From contig NZ_JAHBAH010000001.1 of NCBI RefSeq assembly GCF_020510425.1, positions 3,081,001 through 3,145,000 of the forward strand: 64,000 nt of DNA. Reading direction: 5' to 3'. Origin of the DNA: Quatrionicoccus australiensis (GTDB taxonomy: Bacteria > Pseudomonadota > Gammaproteobacteria > Burkholderiales > Rhodocyclaceae). The notes under the pieces are model-generated. The model saw nothing but the letters and a program-made list of their open reading frames with translations. It was not told the origin of the DNA and did not search any database. Position 1 is the first letter of the stretch. Each line of letters starts with the position of its first letter. A program made the translations under genes and the position numbers. Positions 45,899 through 54,250 of the stretch are shown piece after piece.

Positions 45899-46992
45899 GC
45901 ACCAGCAGCCTGACTGCGCCACCGATCGCCTCGCCGCACGCACACGGCGGCAATTCGGTCACCCTGACCATGTTCCGCGTCCAGCTGGCGCTGCTGCCGG
46001 CGACGCTGTTCGGCTTCTGGCTGTTCGGCTGGCCGTCGGTCTTCCTCTTCCTGCTCACCGTCCTGTCCTGCCTCGGGTTCGAGGCCCTGTCGCTCAAGCT
46101 GATGGGGCGCCAGCGTTTCAAGGGCACCCTGTTCGACGGATCGGCCATGCTCACCGGCTGGCTGCTGGCGATGACCCTGCCGCCCTGGGCGCCGTGGTGG
46201 GTCGCCGTGCTCGGTGGTTTCATCGCGATCGTGATCGGCAAGCAGGTCTTTGGCGGTGTTGGCCAGAATGTCTTCAATCCGGCCATGGTGGCCCGCGTCG
46301 CCTTGCTGATCTCCTTCCCCGTCCCGCTGACCCAGTGGGTTTTCCCCCTGCCGCTGACTTCGCTGGCCGCGCCCGACTTCATTGACGGTCTGCGTATCTT
46401 TCTGACCAGCCTGCCGCTACCGGATGCGATGGCCAGTGCTTCGCTGCTCGGCTTTTCCAAGACCGAAATGTCGCGCGGCATCGACCTGCTGCATTCACTG
46501 GCCGGTGCCCAGGCGCCGGCCCTGTCGTGGCTCGGTACGCGGGCCGGCAGCTTCGGTGAGTCGGCTTCCTTGCTGATCCTTGGCGGCGGCCTCTACCTGC
46601 TGGCGCGCGGTGTCATCACCTGGCATACGCCGCTGGCGGTACTGGCCGGTCTGGCGATTCCCGCTGCAATCGGTCATGCCGTCGATCCGGGGCATTACCT
46701 GAGCGTTTCGGCGCACCTGTTGTCGGGGGCTGCCATGCTCGGCGCTTTCTTCATCGCCACTGACTACGTGACTTCGCCCAATACGGGGGCGGGACAAATC
46801 GTCTTCGGTCTGGGCGTCGGTTTGCTGACCTGGGTCATTCGCACCTGGGGCGCTTATCCGGAGGGGATGGCTTTCGCGGTCCTGCTGATGAACGCCATGA
46901 CGCCGGTCATCGATCGCTTCGTCAAACCGCGCATCCTTGGCCGTGACCGCAAGGGCAAGCCGTTGAGCATTCCGGAAAAGAAGGGGGCCTGA
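45895..46992 (+). CDS. rnfD: Rnf electron-transport complex subunit D
   Basis: RnfD is the NqrB-like membrane subunit that carries a covalently bound flavin and forms part of the ion path. The 365-residue protein has about nine helices, with FKGTLFDGSAMLTGWLLAMT and GGVGQNVFNPAMVARVALL near the N-terminal third and FFIATDYVTSPNTGAGQI and GAYPEGMAFAVLLMNAMTP near the C-terminus, all matching RnfD. It begins inside the rnfC stop and is followed after one base by rnfG. Confidence 0.96.
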   Translation: MSTSSLTAPPIASPHAHGGNSVTLTMFRVQLALLPATLFGFWLFGWPSVFLFLLTVLSCLGFEALSLKLMGRQRFKGTLFDGSAMLTGWLLAMTLPPWAPWWVAVLGGFIAIVIGKQVFGGVGQNVFNPAMVARVALLISFPVPLTQWVFPLPLTSLAAPDFIDGLRIFLTSLPLPDAMASASLLGFSKTEMSRGIDLLHSLAGAQAPALSWLGTRAGSFGESASLLILGGGLYLLARGVITWHTPLAVLAGLAIPAAIGHAVDPGHYLSVSAHLLSGAAMLGAFFIATDYVTSPNTGAGQIVFGLGVGLLTWVIRTWGAYPEGMAFAVLLMNAMTPVIDRFVKPRILGRDRKGKPLSIPEKKGA

Positions 46993-46993
46993 G

Positions 46994-47608
46994 ATGGGAT
47001 TTGCATCGATACGTGAAAAACTGGGTTACCAGCCCGTCCTGCTCGGCGTCTTTGCGCTGCTGGCCAGCGGCGCCCTGGCCTGGGTCTCGGAATCCACCGC
47101 CGGCGCCATCGCCGCGGCCGAAGCCAAGGATTTGCGCGACTCGCTGGCCGAAGTGCTGCCGCAAGGCTTTGCCGACAACGATTTTCTGCACGATACGGTC
47201 GACCTCGAAAACAAGGGCAAAACCGTCACCATTTACCGTGCCCGCCAGGGTGGGGTGGTCAAGGGGGCAATTTTCAAGGTGGCCGAACGTGGCTATGCCG
47301 CCGATATCGTCATCCTGATGGCGGTCGATGCTGATGGAAAAATGCTCGGCGCGCGCGTGCTCAAGCATGCCGAAACGCCGGGTCTGGGCGACAAGATCGA
47401 GCTCTCCAAGGCGCCGTGGATCAAGGACTTCGACGGCAAGTCGCTGGGCAATCCGGCGCCCGAGAAATGGGCGGTCAAGAAGGACGGCGGCATCTTCGAC
47501 CAGTTCGCCGGCGCCACCATCACGCCGCGGGCCGTGGTCAAGGCGGTCAAGGGCGGGCTGGATTTCTACGCCGCGCATCGCAAGGAAATTCTCGGAGACA
47601 AATCATGA
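46994..47608 (+). CDS. rnfG: Rnf electron-transport complex subunit G
   Basis: RnfG is a membrane-anchored periplasmic flavoprotein. The 204-residue protein has one N-terminal helix (about 14-32) and an FMN-binding domain with the flavin attachment site AGATITPRAV near residue 175, plus GLGDKIELSKAPWIKDFDGK. The stop overlaps the ATG of rnfE (ATGA). Confidence 0.95.
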   Translation: MGFASIREKLGYQPVLLGVFALLASGALAWVSESTAGAIAAAEAKDLRDSLAEVLPQGFADNDFLHDTVDLENKGKTVTIYRARQGGVVKGAIFKVAERGYAADIVILMAVDADGKMLGARVLKHAETPGLGDKIELSKAPWIKDFDGKSLGNPAPEKWAVKKDGGIFDQFAGATITPRAVVKAVKGGLDFYAAHRKEILGDKS

Positions 47609-48312
47609 GTGACGCCCTGAAAGAAGTCCCCCAGGGGGAAAACTACGGCAGCATCATCAAGGACGGCCTGTGGGAACAGAACGTGGTGTTCTCGCAGATG
47701 CTCGCCCTGTGCCCGACCATGGCGGTGACGACGAGCGGGACCAACGGTCTCGGCATGGGACTGGCGACCACGGCGGTGCTGGTGGTCTCCAATATCCTGG
47801 TCTCGATGATCCGGCACACGGTCAGTTCGCAGGTGCGGATTCCAGTGTTCGTGGTGTTGATTGCCACGCTGGTGACTGTCGTCGATATGGTCATGAATGC
47901 CTGGATGCACGATCTTTACAAGGTGCTCGGCCTGTTCATCGCGCTGATCGTGGTCAATTGCGCCATTCTCGGCCGCGCCGAAGCCTACGCCGTCAAGAAC
48001 GGTGTGTTCGCCTCGGCGGTCGATGGTCTGGCGATGGGCCTGGGTTTCACCGGCGCCCTGACCCTGATCGGCCTGATCCGCGAGTTTCTCGGTTCGGGCA
48101 CCTTGTTTGCGCAGGCTTCGAACCTGCTCGGTCCGTCTTTCGCGTTCCTCGAAATGAAACTGCCGGGTTACGGTGGTGCCCTGCTGATGATCCTGCCGCC
48201 GGGCGCTTTTGCCGTGCTCGGCTTCCTGCTTGCCGGCAAGCGGGTCATGGAGCAGCGGGCAGAGGCGCGGGCAAAGAATGCAAGTGGTGGTGCAGCACCG
48301 CTTGTTGCTTAA
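47605..48312 (+). CDS. rnfE: Rnf electron-transport complex subunit E
   Basis: RnfE is the membrane partner of RnfA. The 235-residue protein has about six helices and the family segments GLWEQNVVFSQMLALCPTMA and LFIALIVVNCAILGRAEAYA, with the Cys residues that hold the intramembrane cluster. ATG at 47605 overlaps the end of rnfG. The tail (RAEARAKNASGGAAPLVA) is hydrophilic. It is 12 bp before rnfH. Confidence 0.95.
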   Translation: MSDALKEVPQGENYGSIIKDGLWEQNVVFSQMLALCPTMAVTTSGTNGLGMGLATTAVLVVSNILVSMIRHTVSSQVRIPVFVVLIATLVTVVDMVMNAWMHDLYKVLGLFIALIVVNCAILGRAEAYAVKNGVFASAVDGLAMGLGFTGALTLIGLIREFLGSGTLFAQASNLLGPSFAFLEMKLPGYGGALLMILPPGAFAVLGFLLAGKRVMEQRAEARAKNASGGAAPLVA

Positions 48313-48324
48313 AGGGAGAAGAAA

Positions 48325-48597
48325 ATGCAGATCGGCATTGCTTATTCAGAACCAGGACAGCAGATCTGGTTGAATATCGAGGTTCCGGACGAGTCGACCG
48401 TTGCAGAAGGGATCGAACGTTCGGGTGTGCTCAAGCAGTTTCCGCACATTGATTTGGCAACTCAGAAAGTCGGTGTGTTCGGTCGTCTGGTAAAGTTGGA
48501 GGCCGCCCTAAAACCGGGCGACCGTATCGAAATTTACCGGCCGATCATCGCCGATCCGGAAACCGTCCCACGTCGGGACACGAACGAAGAAGAATAA
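48325..48597 (+). CDS. rnfH: RnfH family protein
   Basis: A 90-residue ubiquitin-fold protein that accompanies many proteobacterial rnf operons; its exact role is unknown. The family pattern is seen in QIGIAYSEPGQQIWLNIEVP, KVGVFGRLVKLEAALKPGDR and EIYRPIIADPETVPRRD. It lies between rnfE and pntAA with gaps of 12 and 5 bp, so transcription probably continues into the pnt genes. Confidence 0.93.
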   Translation: MQIGIAYSEPGQQIWLNIEVPDESTVAEGIERSGVLKQFPHIDLATQKVGVFGRLVKLEAALKPGDRIEIYRPIIADPETVPRRDTNEEE

Positions 48598-48602
48598 ACA
48601 CT

Positions 48603-49730
48603 ATGTCTTTAACTATCGGTGTGGTGCGCGAAAGCGCACCGGGAGAACATCGCGTCGCAGTTGTGCCGGAAACGGCCAAGAAATTCCAGGCCTTGGGGGC
48701 GAAATTCGTCCTCGAGAATACGCTGGGGCTGGAAAGCCACTTCATGGATTCGACCTATGAAGGGGCCACTTTCAGCCAGGGCGTGCAGGGAATCTACCGC
48801 GGCGCCGACCTGATTTTGCGCGTGACCCCCCCCACCCTCGAGGAAATTGCAGAAATCCCCGAAGGTGCGGTGCTGATCGGTCTGCTCAAACCCTTCGAGG
48901 ACAAGGCTCGACTGGCGGCGCTCAATGCCCGCAAGATCACCGCCTTCTCGCTTGAACTGCTGCCGCGCATTTCGCGCGCCCAGAGCATGGACGCGCTGTC
49001 CAGCCAGGGCGCCTGTGCCGGCTACCAGTGCGGCCTGATCGCCGCGGCGCGTTGTACCAAATTCTTCCCGATGCTGACCACGGCGGCCGGCACCATCCGG
49101 CCGGCGCGCGTGCTGGTGATCGGGGCCGGCGTTGCCGGTCTGCAGGCGATCGCCACCTGCAAGCGCCTCGGCGCGATGGTTGAAGCCTACGACGTGCGGG
49201 CCGCAGCCAAGGAACAGATCGAATCGCTCGGCGCCAAGTTCGTCGATACTGGCGTTTCGGCTGACGGCGCCGGCGGTTATGCGCGCGAACTTTCCGCCGA
49301 GGAAAAGGCGCAGCAGGCCGAAAAGCTGGCCAAGGCCGTTGAAATGGCCGATGTCGTGATCACCACGGCAGCGATCCCCGGCAAGAAGGCGCCGGTGATC
49401 ATTACGGTCGACATGATCAAACGCATGAAATACGGCGCCATCGTCGTCGACATGGCCGCCGAATCGGGCGGCAACTGTGCGCTGACCCAGCCTGGCGAAC
49501 ATGTCGTCGCCAACGACGTCAATATCCATGGTCCGCTCAACCTGCCGTCGCGCATGCCGACGCATGCCTCCGAGCTGTACGCCAAGAACCTCTACAACTT
49601 CCTGTCGCCGTGGATCAAGGACGGCAAGCTCGAGTTCGACTGGAGCGATGAAGTGGTCGCTGGCACCTTGCTCTGCAAGGACGGCGCAACGGTGCACGCC
49701 ACCGTGAAGCAGGTTTTGGGAGACGCATGA
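48603..49730 (+). CDS. pntAA: NAD(P) transhydrogenase subunit alpha part 1 (PntAA)
   Basis: This is the NAD(H)-binding domain I of proton-translocating transhydrogenase, which exchanges hydride between NADH and NADP+. The 375-residue protein has IGVVRESAPGEHRVAVVPET, the alanine-dehydrogenase-like Rossmann motif VLVIGAGVAGLQAIATCKRL, and the mobile-loop region near 220. It lacks the membrane part, as in the three-gene Rhodospirillum-type enzyme. It starts 5 bp after rnfH and overlaps pntAB by four bases. Confidence 0.96.
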   Translation: MSLTIGVVRESAPGEHRVAVVPETAKKFQALGAKFVLENTLGLESHFMDSTYEGATFSQGVQGIYRGADLILRVTPPTLEEIAEIPEGAVLIGLLKPFEDKARLAALNARKITAFSLELLPRISRAQSMDALSSQGACAGYQCGLIAAARCTKFFPMLTTAAGTIRPARVLVIGAGVAGLQAIATCKRLGAMVEAYDVRAAAKEQIESLGAKFVDTGVSADGAGGYARELSAEEKAQQAEKLAKAVEMADVVITTAAIPGKKAPVIITVDMIKRMKYGAIVVDMAAESGGNCALTQPGEHVVANDVNIHGPLNLPSRMPTHASELYAKNLYNFLSPWIKDGKLEFDWSDEVVAGTLLCKDGATVHATVKQVLGDA

Positions 49731-50011
49731 TGGACGGTTTGCTCGCTTTATATATCTTCACGCTCGCAGCCTTCACCGGCTACGAGATCATCGCCAAGGT
49801 GCCGGTCATCCTGCACACGCCGCTGATGTCCGGGTCCAACTTCGTGCACGGCGTGGTCGTGGTCGGCGCCATGCTCATGCTGGGCACGGCTGACACGCCG
49901 GTGCAGCAGGCCATCGGCTTCTTCGCCGTCGCCCTCGGTGCAGCCAACGCGGCCGGTGGCTACGTGGTCACCGAGCGCATGCTCGCCATGTTCAAGAAGA
50001 AGGAGGCTTGA
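49727..50011 (+). CDS. pntAB: NAD(P) transhydrogenase subunit alpha part 2 (PntAB)
   Basis: A 94-residue membrane protein with three helices, the small split-off part of domain II: LALYIFTLAAFTGYEIIAKV, TPLMSGSNFVHGVVVVGAML and GFFAVALGAANAAGGYVVTE. Start overlaps pntAA (ATGATG). It is separated from pntB by an 87-bp spacer holding a repeat element. Confidence 0.95.
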   Translation: MMDGLLALYIFTLAAFTGYEIIAKVPVILHTPLMSGSNFVHGVVVVGAMLMLGTADTPVQQAIGFFAVALGAANAAGGYVVTERMLAMFKKKEA

Positions 50012-50030
50012 AATGATTAGCCCCACACGC

Positions 50031-50094
50031 TCACTTCGTTCGCTGCCCCCCGAGGGGGCGCAAGCCTCCCTTGGGACTGCCCGGCAGGAGGCTT
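50031..50094. repeat. REP-like repeat element covering the pntB ribosome-binding site
   Basis: The spacer between pntAB and pntB has a hairpin GCCCCC-CGA-GGGGGC at 50045-50059 and a second inverted repeat with arms AAGCCTCC (50062-50069) and GGAGGCTT (50087-50094). The second arm contains the GGAGG Shine-Dalgarno of pntB. From memory, similar C/G-rich palindromes are scattered in betaproteobacterial genomes, but this was not searched. Confidence 0.7.
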
Positions 50095-50098
50095 GGCT

Positions 50099-51469
50099 AT
50101 GACGCTGCCTATCTACGTTCAAGGCGCCTGGTACGTCGGCGCACTGCTTTTCATTTTCGGTCTCAAGGGCATGGGCTCGCCGGCTTCCGCCCGCAAGGGG
50201 ATCGTCATCGCCGGTTACGGCATGCTGCTGGCGATTGCTGCGACCTTCCTGATTCCCGGTCTGCAGAACCTGGCGCTGATGGCCCTGGCCCTCGTGCTCG
50301 GCGGTGCGGTGGCCTGGATCTCCGGCAAGAAGGTCAAGATGACCGACATGCCGCAGATGGTCGCCATCTACAACGGCATGGGCGGCGGCGCGGCCGCCGC
50401 GATTGCCGCCATCGAGTTCGCCAAGGGCGATGCGCACAGCGTGGTCACCACCATCCTGGCAGTGGTCGGTGCGCTGATCGGTGCGGTTTCCTTCACCGGC
50501 TCCTGCGTGGCCTGGGCCAAGCTGCAGGGCGTGCTCAAAAAAGCGCATCGCCTGCCGGCCCAGAATGCGGTCAATGTCGTGCTGGCTTTGGTCGCCATCG
50601 CTCTCGGTGCCGCCATGGTCGTCATGGCCCCGGCCCAGCCGGAGCTGATCTTCGGCTTCTTCGCGGTTGCCCTGGTGCTTGGCCTGATCGTCACGCTGCC
50701 GATCGGCGGCGCCGACATGCCGGTGGTGATCTCGCTGTTCAATGCCTTCACCGGCCTGGCGGTCGGTTTCGAAGGCTACGTGCTGGGCAACCCGGCGCTG
50801 ATCATTGCCGGCATCGTGGTCGGTGCGGCCGGCACGCTGCTCACTCAGCTCATGGCCAAGGCGATGAACCGTCCGCTCACCAACATCCTCTTCACGCCGA
50901 TGGTGGCCAGCGGTCCCGGCGAGGCGATCACCGGCACGATGAAGGAACTGTCGGCGCTCGATGCGGCGGCGATGATGCGCTATGCCAGCAAAGTCATCAT
51001 CGTGCCGGGTTACGGCATGGCGGTGGCGCATGCGCAGCACAAAGTCTGGGAAATGACCGAGATCCTGGAAGAGGCTGGGGTCGAGGTGAAGTTCGCCATC
51101 CATCCGGTGGCCGGACGGATGCCGGGTCATATGAACGTGCTGCTCGCCGAAGCCGGCGTGCCTTACGACAAGATTCTCGACCTTGAAGAAATCAACGGCG
51201 AGTTCGGCCAGACCGACGTGGCGCTGATCATCGGTGCCAACGACGTGGTCAACCCGAGCGCGCGTACCGACAAGACCAGCCCGATCTACGGCATGCCGAT
51301 TCTCGATGCCGACAAGGCGCAGAACGTGATCGTCATCAAGCGCGGCAAGGGTACGGGTTATTCCGGAGTTGAAAACGCCCTGTTCTACACCGACAATTGC
51401 CGCATGCTCTACGGTGATGCCCAGCCGATGGCCGGGGAGATCATCCAGCAACTGAAGGCCATGGGCTAA
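50099..51469 (+). CDS. pntB: NAD(P) transhydrogenase subunit beta (PntB)
   Basis: The NADP-binding and membrane subunit. The 456-residue protein begins with about nine helices (VQGAWYVGALLFIFGLKGMG and following) and ends with domain III: VIIVPGYGMAVAHAQHKVWE for NADP, HPVAGRMPGHMNVLLAEAG, and VIVIKRGKGTGYSGVENALF. ATG at 50099 is preferred; GGAGG lies seven bases upstream. A terminator follows 14 bp after the stop. Confidence 0.96.
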   Translation: MTLPIYVQGAWYVGALLFIFGLKGMGSPASARKGIVIAGYGMLLAIAATFLIPGLQNLALMALALVLGGAVAWISGKKVKMTDMPQMVAIYNGMGGGAAAAIAAIEFAKGDAHSVVTTILAVVGALIGAVSFTGSCVAWAKLQGVLKKAHRLPAQNAVNVVLALVAIALGAAMVVMAPAQPELIFGFFAVALVLGLIVTLPIGGADMPVVISLFNAFTGLAVGFEGYVLGNPALIIAGIVVGAAGTLLTQLMAKAMNRPLTNILFTPMVASGPGEAITGTMKELSALDAAAMMRYASKVIIVPGYGMAVAHAQHKVWEMTEILEEAGVEVKFAIHPVAGRMPGHMNVLLAEAGVPYDKILDLEEINGEFGQTDVALIIGANDVVNPSARTDKTSPIYGMPILDADKAQNVIVIKRGKGTGYSGVENALFYTDNCRMLYGDAQPMAGEIIQQLKAMG

Positions 51470-51483
51470 GCCATGCCTCCCGA

Positions 51484-51508
51484 AAAGCCCGGCTCTGCCG
51501 GGCTTTTT
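51484..51508 (+). terminator. Intrinsic terminator after pntB
   Basis: AAGCCCGGC-TCT-GCCGGGCTT stem with a TTTTT tract. It ends the rnf-pnt operon and lies before the NhaD-like gene, which excludes upstream starts for that gene. Confidence 0.9.
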
Positions 51509-51538
51509 ACAGATTTTCATTTTGTGGAATTTTCAGCC

Positions 51539-52861
51539 ATGTACCGTTTGTTGCCCCTGCTCGTCCTTTTTCCGTCACTCGCCCAGGCGGCCGACACGCT
51601 GCCGATGGTGGGCGGCATCCCGGTCGACTTCATTCTTTTCGCGCTGACCCTGCTCGGCGTGGCGCTCTTCCATAACGCCACGCTGTACGTTGCCCTGACC
51701 GGCCTGGCGACGATCAGCCTGTACAAGATCGTCTTCACCGGCTTCAAGACGGGCCTCGGCATCGCCGGCTTCTTCGGCCATCTCGGGCATGAATGGGTGA
51801 CGCTGGCCAACCTGTTCTGCCTGCTCACCGGTTTTGCGCTGCTCGCCCGGCATTTCGAGAAGAGCCACGTGCCGGTCATCCTGCCGAAATTCCTGCCGAA
51901 CGACTGGAAGGGCGGCTTCGTGCTGCTGGTCATGGTCTTCGTGATTTCCAGCTTCCTCGACAACATTGCCGCCGCCCTGATCGGCGGCGCCATGGCACAC
52001 CAGTTGTTCAAGGGCAAGGTACATGTAGGCTATCTGGCTGCCATCGTGGCGGCTTCCAATGCCGGCGGCTCGGGTTCGGTGGTCGGTGATACGACGACAA
52101 CCATGATGTGGATCGACGGCATCAGCCCAGCAGCGGTCGTGCATGCTTACACTGCAGCCGGTGTGGCGCTGCTGATTACCGGTTACTTTGCCGCCAAGCA
52201 GCAGCATGCTTATTCGCCCATCCTCAAGAACGCCCATGCCGGAACCCATGTCGATTGGGGGCGCATTTTTATTGTCTTCCTGATGCTGGCTTTCGCGATC
52301 ATTGCCAATGTCACGATCAACGTGAAATTCCCGAGCATGGCCGACGCCTTCCCTTTCATCGGGGTTGCCGTCTGGACGGCCATCATCCTGACCATTCCGG
52401 TGCGTCGTCATGACTGGGAACTCCTGCCGGATACCATCAAGGGCTCGGTCTTCCTGTTGTCCCTCGTTACCTGCGCTTCGATGATGCCGGTTGAGGCCTT
52501 GCCGCCGGCCTCGTGGCAGTCGGCCCTGACCCTGGGCTTTGTTTCCGCTGTCTTCGACAATATCCCGCTGACCGCGTTGGCGCTGCGCCAAGGTGGTTTC
52601 GACTGGGGCTTCCTGGCCTACGCGGTCGGTTTCGGCGGTTCGATGCTGTGGTTCGGCTCGTCGGCCGGTGTCGCTCTCTCCAGCATGTTCCCGGAAGCCA
52701 AGTCGGCCGCCCAGTGGCTGAAGCATGGCTGGCACGTGACGGTGGCTTACGTTGTCGGCTTCTTCTTCATGCTGGCGGTCCTCGGTTGGCATCCTGATCA
52801 GCCGCACAAGGCGGTTGCCGTTCCGGCGCCGGCTGCTGTCGAGGCACCGGTCGCTCACTGA
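51539..52861 (+). CDS. NhaD-like sodium:proton antiporter / ion transporter
   Basis: A 440-residue inner-membrane transporter of the IT superfamily (NhaD/ArsB group). It begins with a signal-like segment, MYRLLPLLVLFPSLAQA, then about eleven helices, with GGFVLLVMVFVISSFLDNIA, AALIGGAMAHQLF and SAVFDNIPLTALALRQGGFD, whose paired Asp-Asn motifs in broken helices are the ion-binding signature. ATG at 51539 follows the terminator. A sodium-linked function next to rnf is appealing, because some Rnf complexes move Na+, but nothing fixes its ion here. Confidence 0.82.
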   Translation: MYRLLPLLVLFPSLAQAADTLPMVGGIPVDFILFALTLLGVALFHNATLYVALTGLATISLYKIVFTGFKTGLGIAGFFGHLGHEWVTLANLFCLLTGFALLARHFEKSHVPVILPKFLPNDWKGGFVLLVMVFVISSFLDNIAAALIGGAMAHQLFKGKVHVGYLAAIVAASNAGGSGSVVGDTTTTMMWIDGISPAAVVHAYTAAGVALLITGYFAAKQQHAYSPILKNAHAGTHVDWGRIFIVFLMLAFAIIANVTINVKFPSMADAFPFIGVAVWTAIILTIPVRRHDWELLPDTIKGSVFLLSLVTCASMMPVEALPPASWQSALTLGFVSAVFDNIPLTALALRQGGFDWGFLAYAVGFGGSMLWFGSSAGVALSSMFPEAKSAAQWLKHGWHVTVAYVVGFFFMLAVLGWHPDQPHKAVAVPAPAAVEAPVAH

Positions 52862-52883
52862 TCCGGCTGTTGTCCGAATCACG

Positions 52884-52909
52884 AAGGGGCTCTGCGGAGC
52901 CCCTTTTTT
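52884..52909 (+). terminator. Intrinsic terminator after the NhaD-like gene
   Basis: AGGGGCTC-TGCG-GAGCCCCT stem followed by TTTTTT, 23 bp after the stop. Confidence 0.9.
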
Positions 52910-53004
52910 ATGTCGGGTTTATGACAAAAAGTGCTCTGTTTTTGCACCATGATTGTGCGTAAAAATATTAACTAACTATATGATAAAAAAAGAAAAATCA
53001 ATTC

Positions 53005-53010
53005 TATAAT
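53005..53010 (+). promoter_or_regulatory. Sigma70-type -10 element before the helix-hairpin-helix gene
   Basis: A perfect TATAAT in an AT-rich stretch is followed by a GC-rich discriminator (GCGCGCC), 35 bp before the ATG. The -35 box is weak. Confidence 0.5.
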
Positions 53011-53044
53011 GCGCGCCTTTTTATCCGCTGAGTAGGCCGTTTTC

Positions 53045-54118
53045 ATGACTAATGTATCCAGCTGCATGACCCGTATCGGTGACAACCATGGTTACCGTTT
53101 CGCTGGCGATTTCGTGCATCTCAATGCCGAAGTAAGTTTTTCCGATGCCGATCTGACGGCGGGTGCCAATTGGGCGCTGCAGTTGTGGGCCAGTGAAGCC
53201 GGTTTCTTCGATGGTTTGTGCGGGGTCAAGCTGGCCGAGCAGGCGGTCTGGCCGGTTGCCGGCGGTGTGCTGGTGAATGCCGAGTGCGCAGCCATGCTGC
53301 CGGCCGGGACGGCCGATCAGGCGCTGGCTCTGGCGCTGGTTGCTTTTGTGGCCGACGGTCAGGCCGAGCTGCGTGACCTGGCGGTCTACCCGGTGCGCGA
53401 GCGCTTTTTCCAGCCGCTGCTCGAAGGCAATGTTTCCTGCGCGCTGGCTGATGGAGTTGCCGAACTGAACATCGATGCGATCGGCAACCCGCGCGCTGCC
53501 GACAATCTGAGCGGTACCTTGTCGCTCGAAGTCTGGGCGCTCGACGCTCCCTACGCCGGCGGCAGCTGGGTGGGCGTGCCGGTGGCGACGGTCATTCTTG
53601 GTACCCTGGCGGGTGGCGAGCAGTGGTCGGCCTGTCAGTTCAGCGTGCCGGCCGCGTTGCCGCTTGCTGGCGCGGCGCTGACCGTGATGCTGCGCGAATG
53701 GACGCCGGCCGGTTATGTAACCCGCGATTACCGCAATATCGCTGCGCTTGCGGCGCCGGTGGCTGTTGCGGTTGTTCCTGCCGAAAAGGTCAAGCCCGCT
53801 GCCACCAAGAAGGTGCCGGTCGCCGAGGCCGCCAAGGAAACTGCGGCCGAGGCGGACAAGTCGGCCAAGTCAGGCAAGGTAGCTAAACCGGGCAAGGCAG
53901 CCAAGGCCGCCAAGAAGGCTGCGGCCAAGAGCGAAGCCAGGGGCGTATCGGTCAACACCGCCAGCGAGGCAGAATTGGCCGCGGTCAAGGGTCTGCCGCC
54001 CAGCGTCGCGCGCGCGATCGTCGCGGCGCGTCCGTTCGCCAGCCTTGAAGAAGTGTGCAAGGCCAAGGGCATGGGGCCGAAGATGCTGGCCAAGCTGCGC
54101 GATCAGCTGGTTCTGTAA
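53045..54118 (+). CDS. Helix-hairpin-helix (ComEA-like) protein with internally duplicated N-terminal domain
   Basis: A 357-residue protein without signal peptide. Residues about 15-115 and 130-235 look like two copies of one beta-rich unit: NWALQLWASEAGFFDGLCGV aligns with SLEVWALDAPYAGGSWVGVP, each followed by a run of alternating hydrophobic residues. Residues about 245-300 are an Ala/Lys/Glu linker. The last 60 residues (VNTASEAELAAVKGLPPSVA) form a ComEA-type helix-hairpin-helix DNA-binding domain. I do not know the family of the N-terminal unit. It lies alone between the antiporter and nifE, with its own sigma70-like promoter and a terminator. Confidence 0.75.
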   Translation: MTNVSSCMTRIGDNHGYRFAGDFVHLNAEVSFSDADLTAGANWALQLWASEAGFFDGLCGVKLAEQAVWPVAGGVLVNAECAAMLPAGTADQALALALVAFVADGQAELRDLAVYPVRERFFQPLLEGNVSCALADGVAELNIDAIGNPRAADNLSGTLSLEVWALDAPYAGGSWVGVPVATVILGTLAGGEQWSACQFSVPAALPLAGAALTVMLREWTPAGYVTRDYRNIAALAAPVAVAVVPAEKVKPAATKKVPVAEAAKETAAEADKSAKSGKVAKPGKAAKAAKKAAAKSEARGVSVNTASEAELAAVKGLPPSVARAIVAARPFASLEEVCKAKGMGPKMLAKLRDQLVL

Positions 54119-54135
54119 GGGGTTTTTGTCGTACG

Positions 54136-54181
54136 GGCCGGGGCTTGTCGTATTGATGACAAGTTCCGGCCTTTGTTTTTT
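54136..54181 (+). terminator. Terminator hairpin after the helix-hairpin-helix gene
   Basis: A 14-bp stem (54136-54149 with 54158-54171, including two G-T pairs) is followed by TTTGTTTTTTG. The inner part of the stem and its loop are the NifA site of nifE. Confidence 0.75.
54146..54161. promoter_or_regulatory. NifA upstream activator site for nifE
   Basis: TGT-CGTATTGATG-ACA is an exact match, 43 bp upstream of the -24 element. It is embedded in the upstream gene's terminator hairpin. Confidence 0.87.
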
Positions 54182-54204
54182 GTTTTAAAACAATGAATTG
54201 AGGG

Positions 54205-54219
54205 TGGCACCCGTCTTGC
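54205..54219 (+). promoter_or_regulatory. Sigma54 promoter of nifE
   Basis: TGGCAC-CCGTC-TTGC is an exact consensus match, 31 bp before the nifE ATG. Confidence 0.93.
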
Positions 54220-54250
54220 TAAATGTTATCCAGAACCTCTGGAGAACAGC

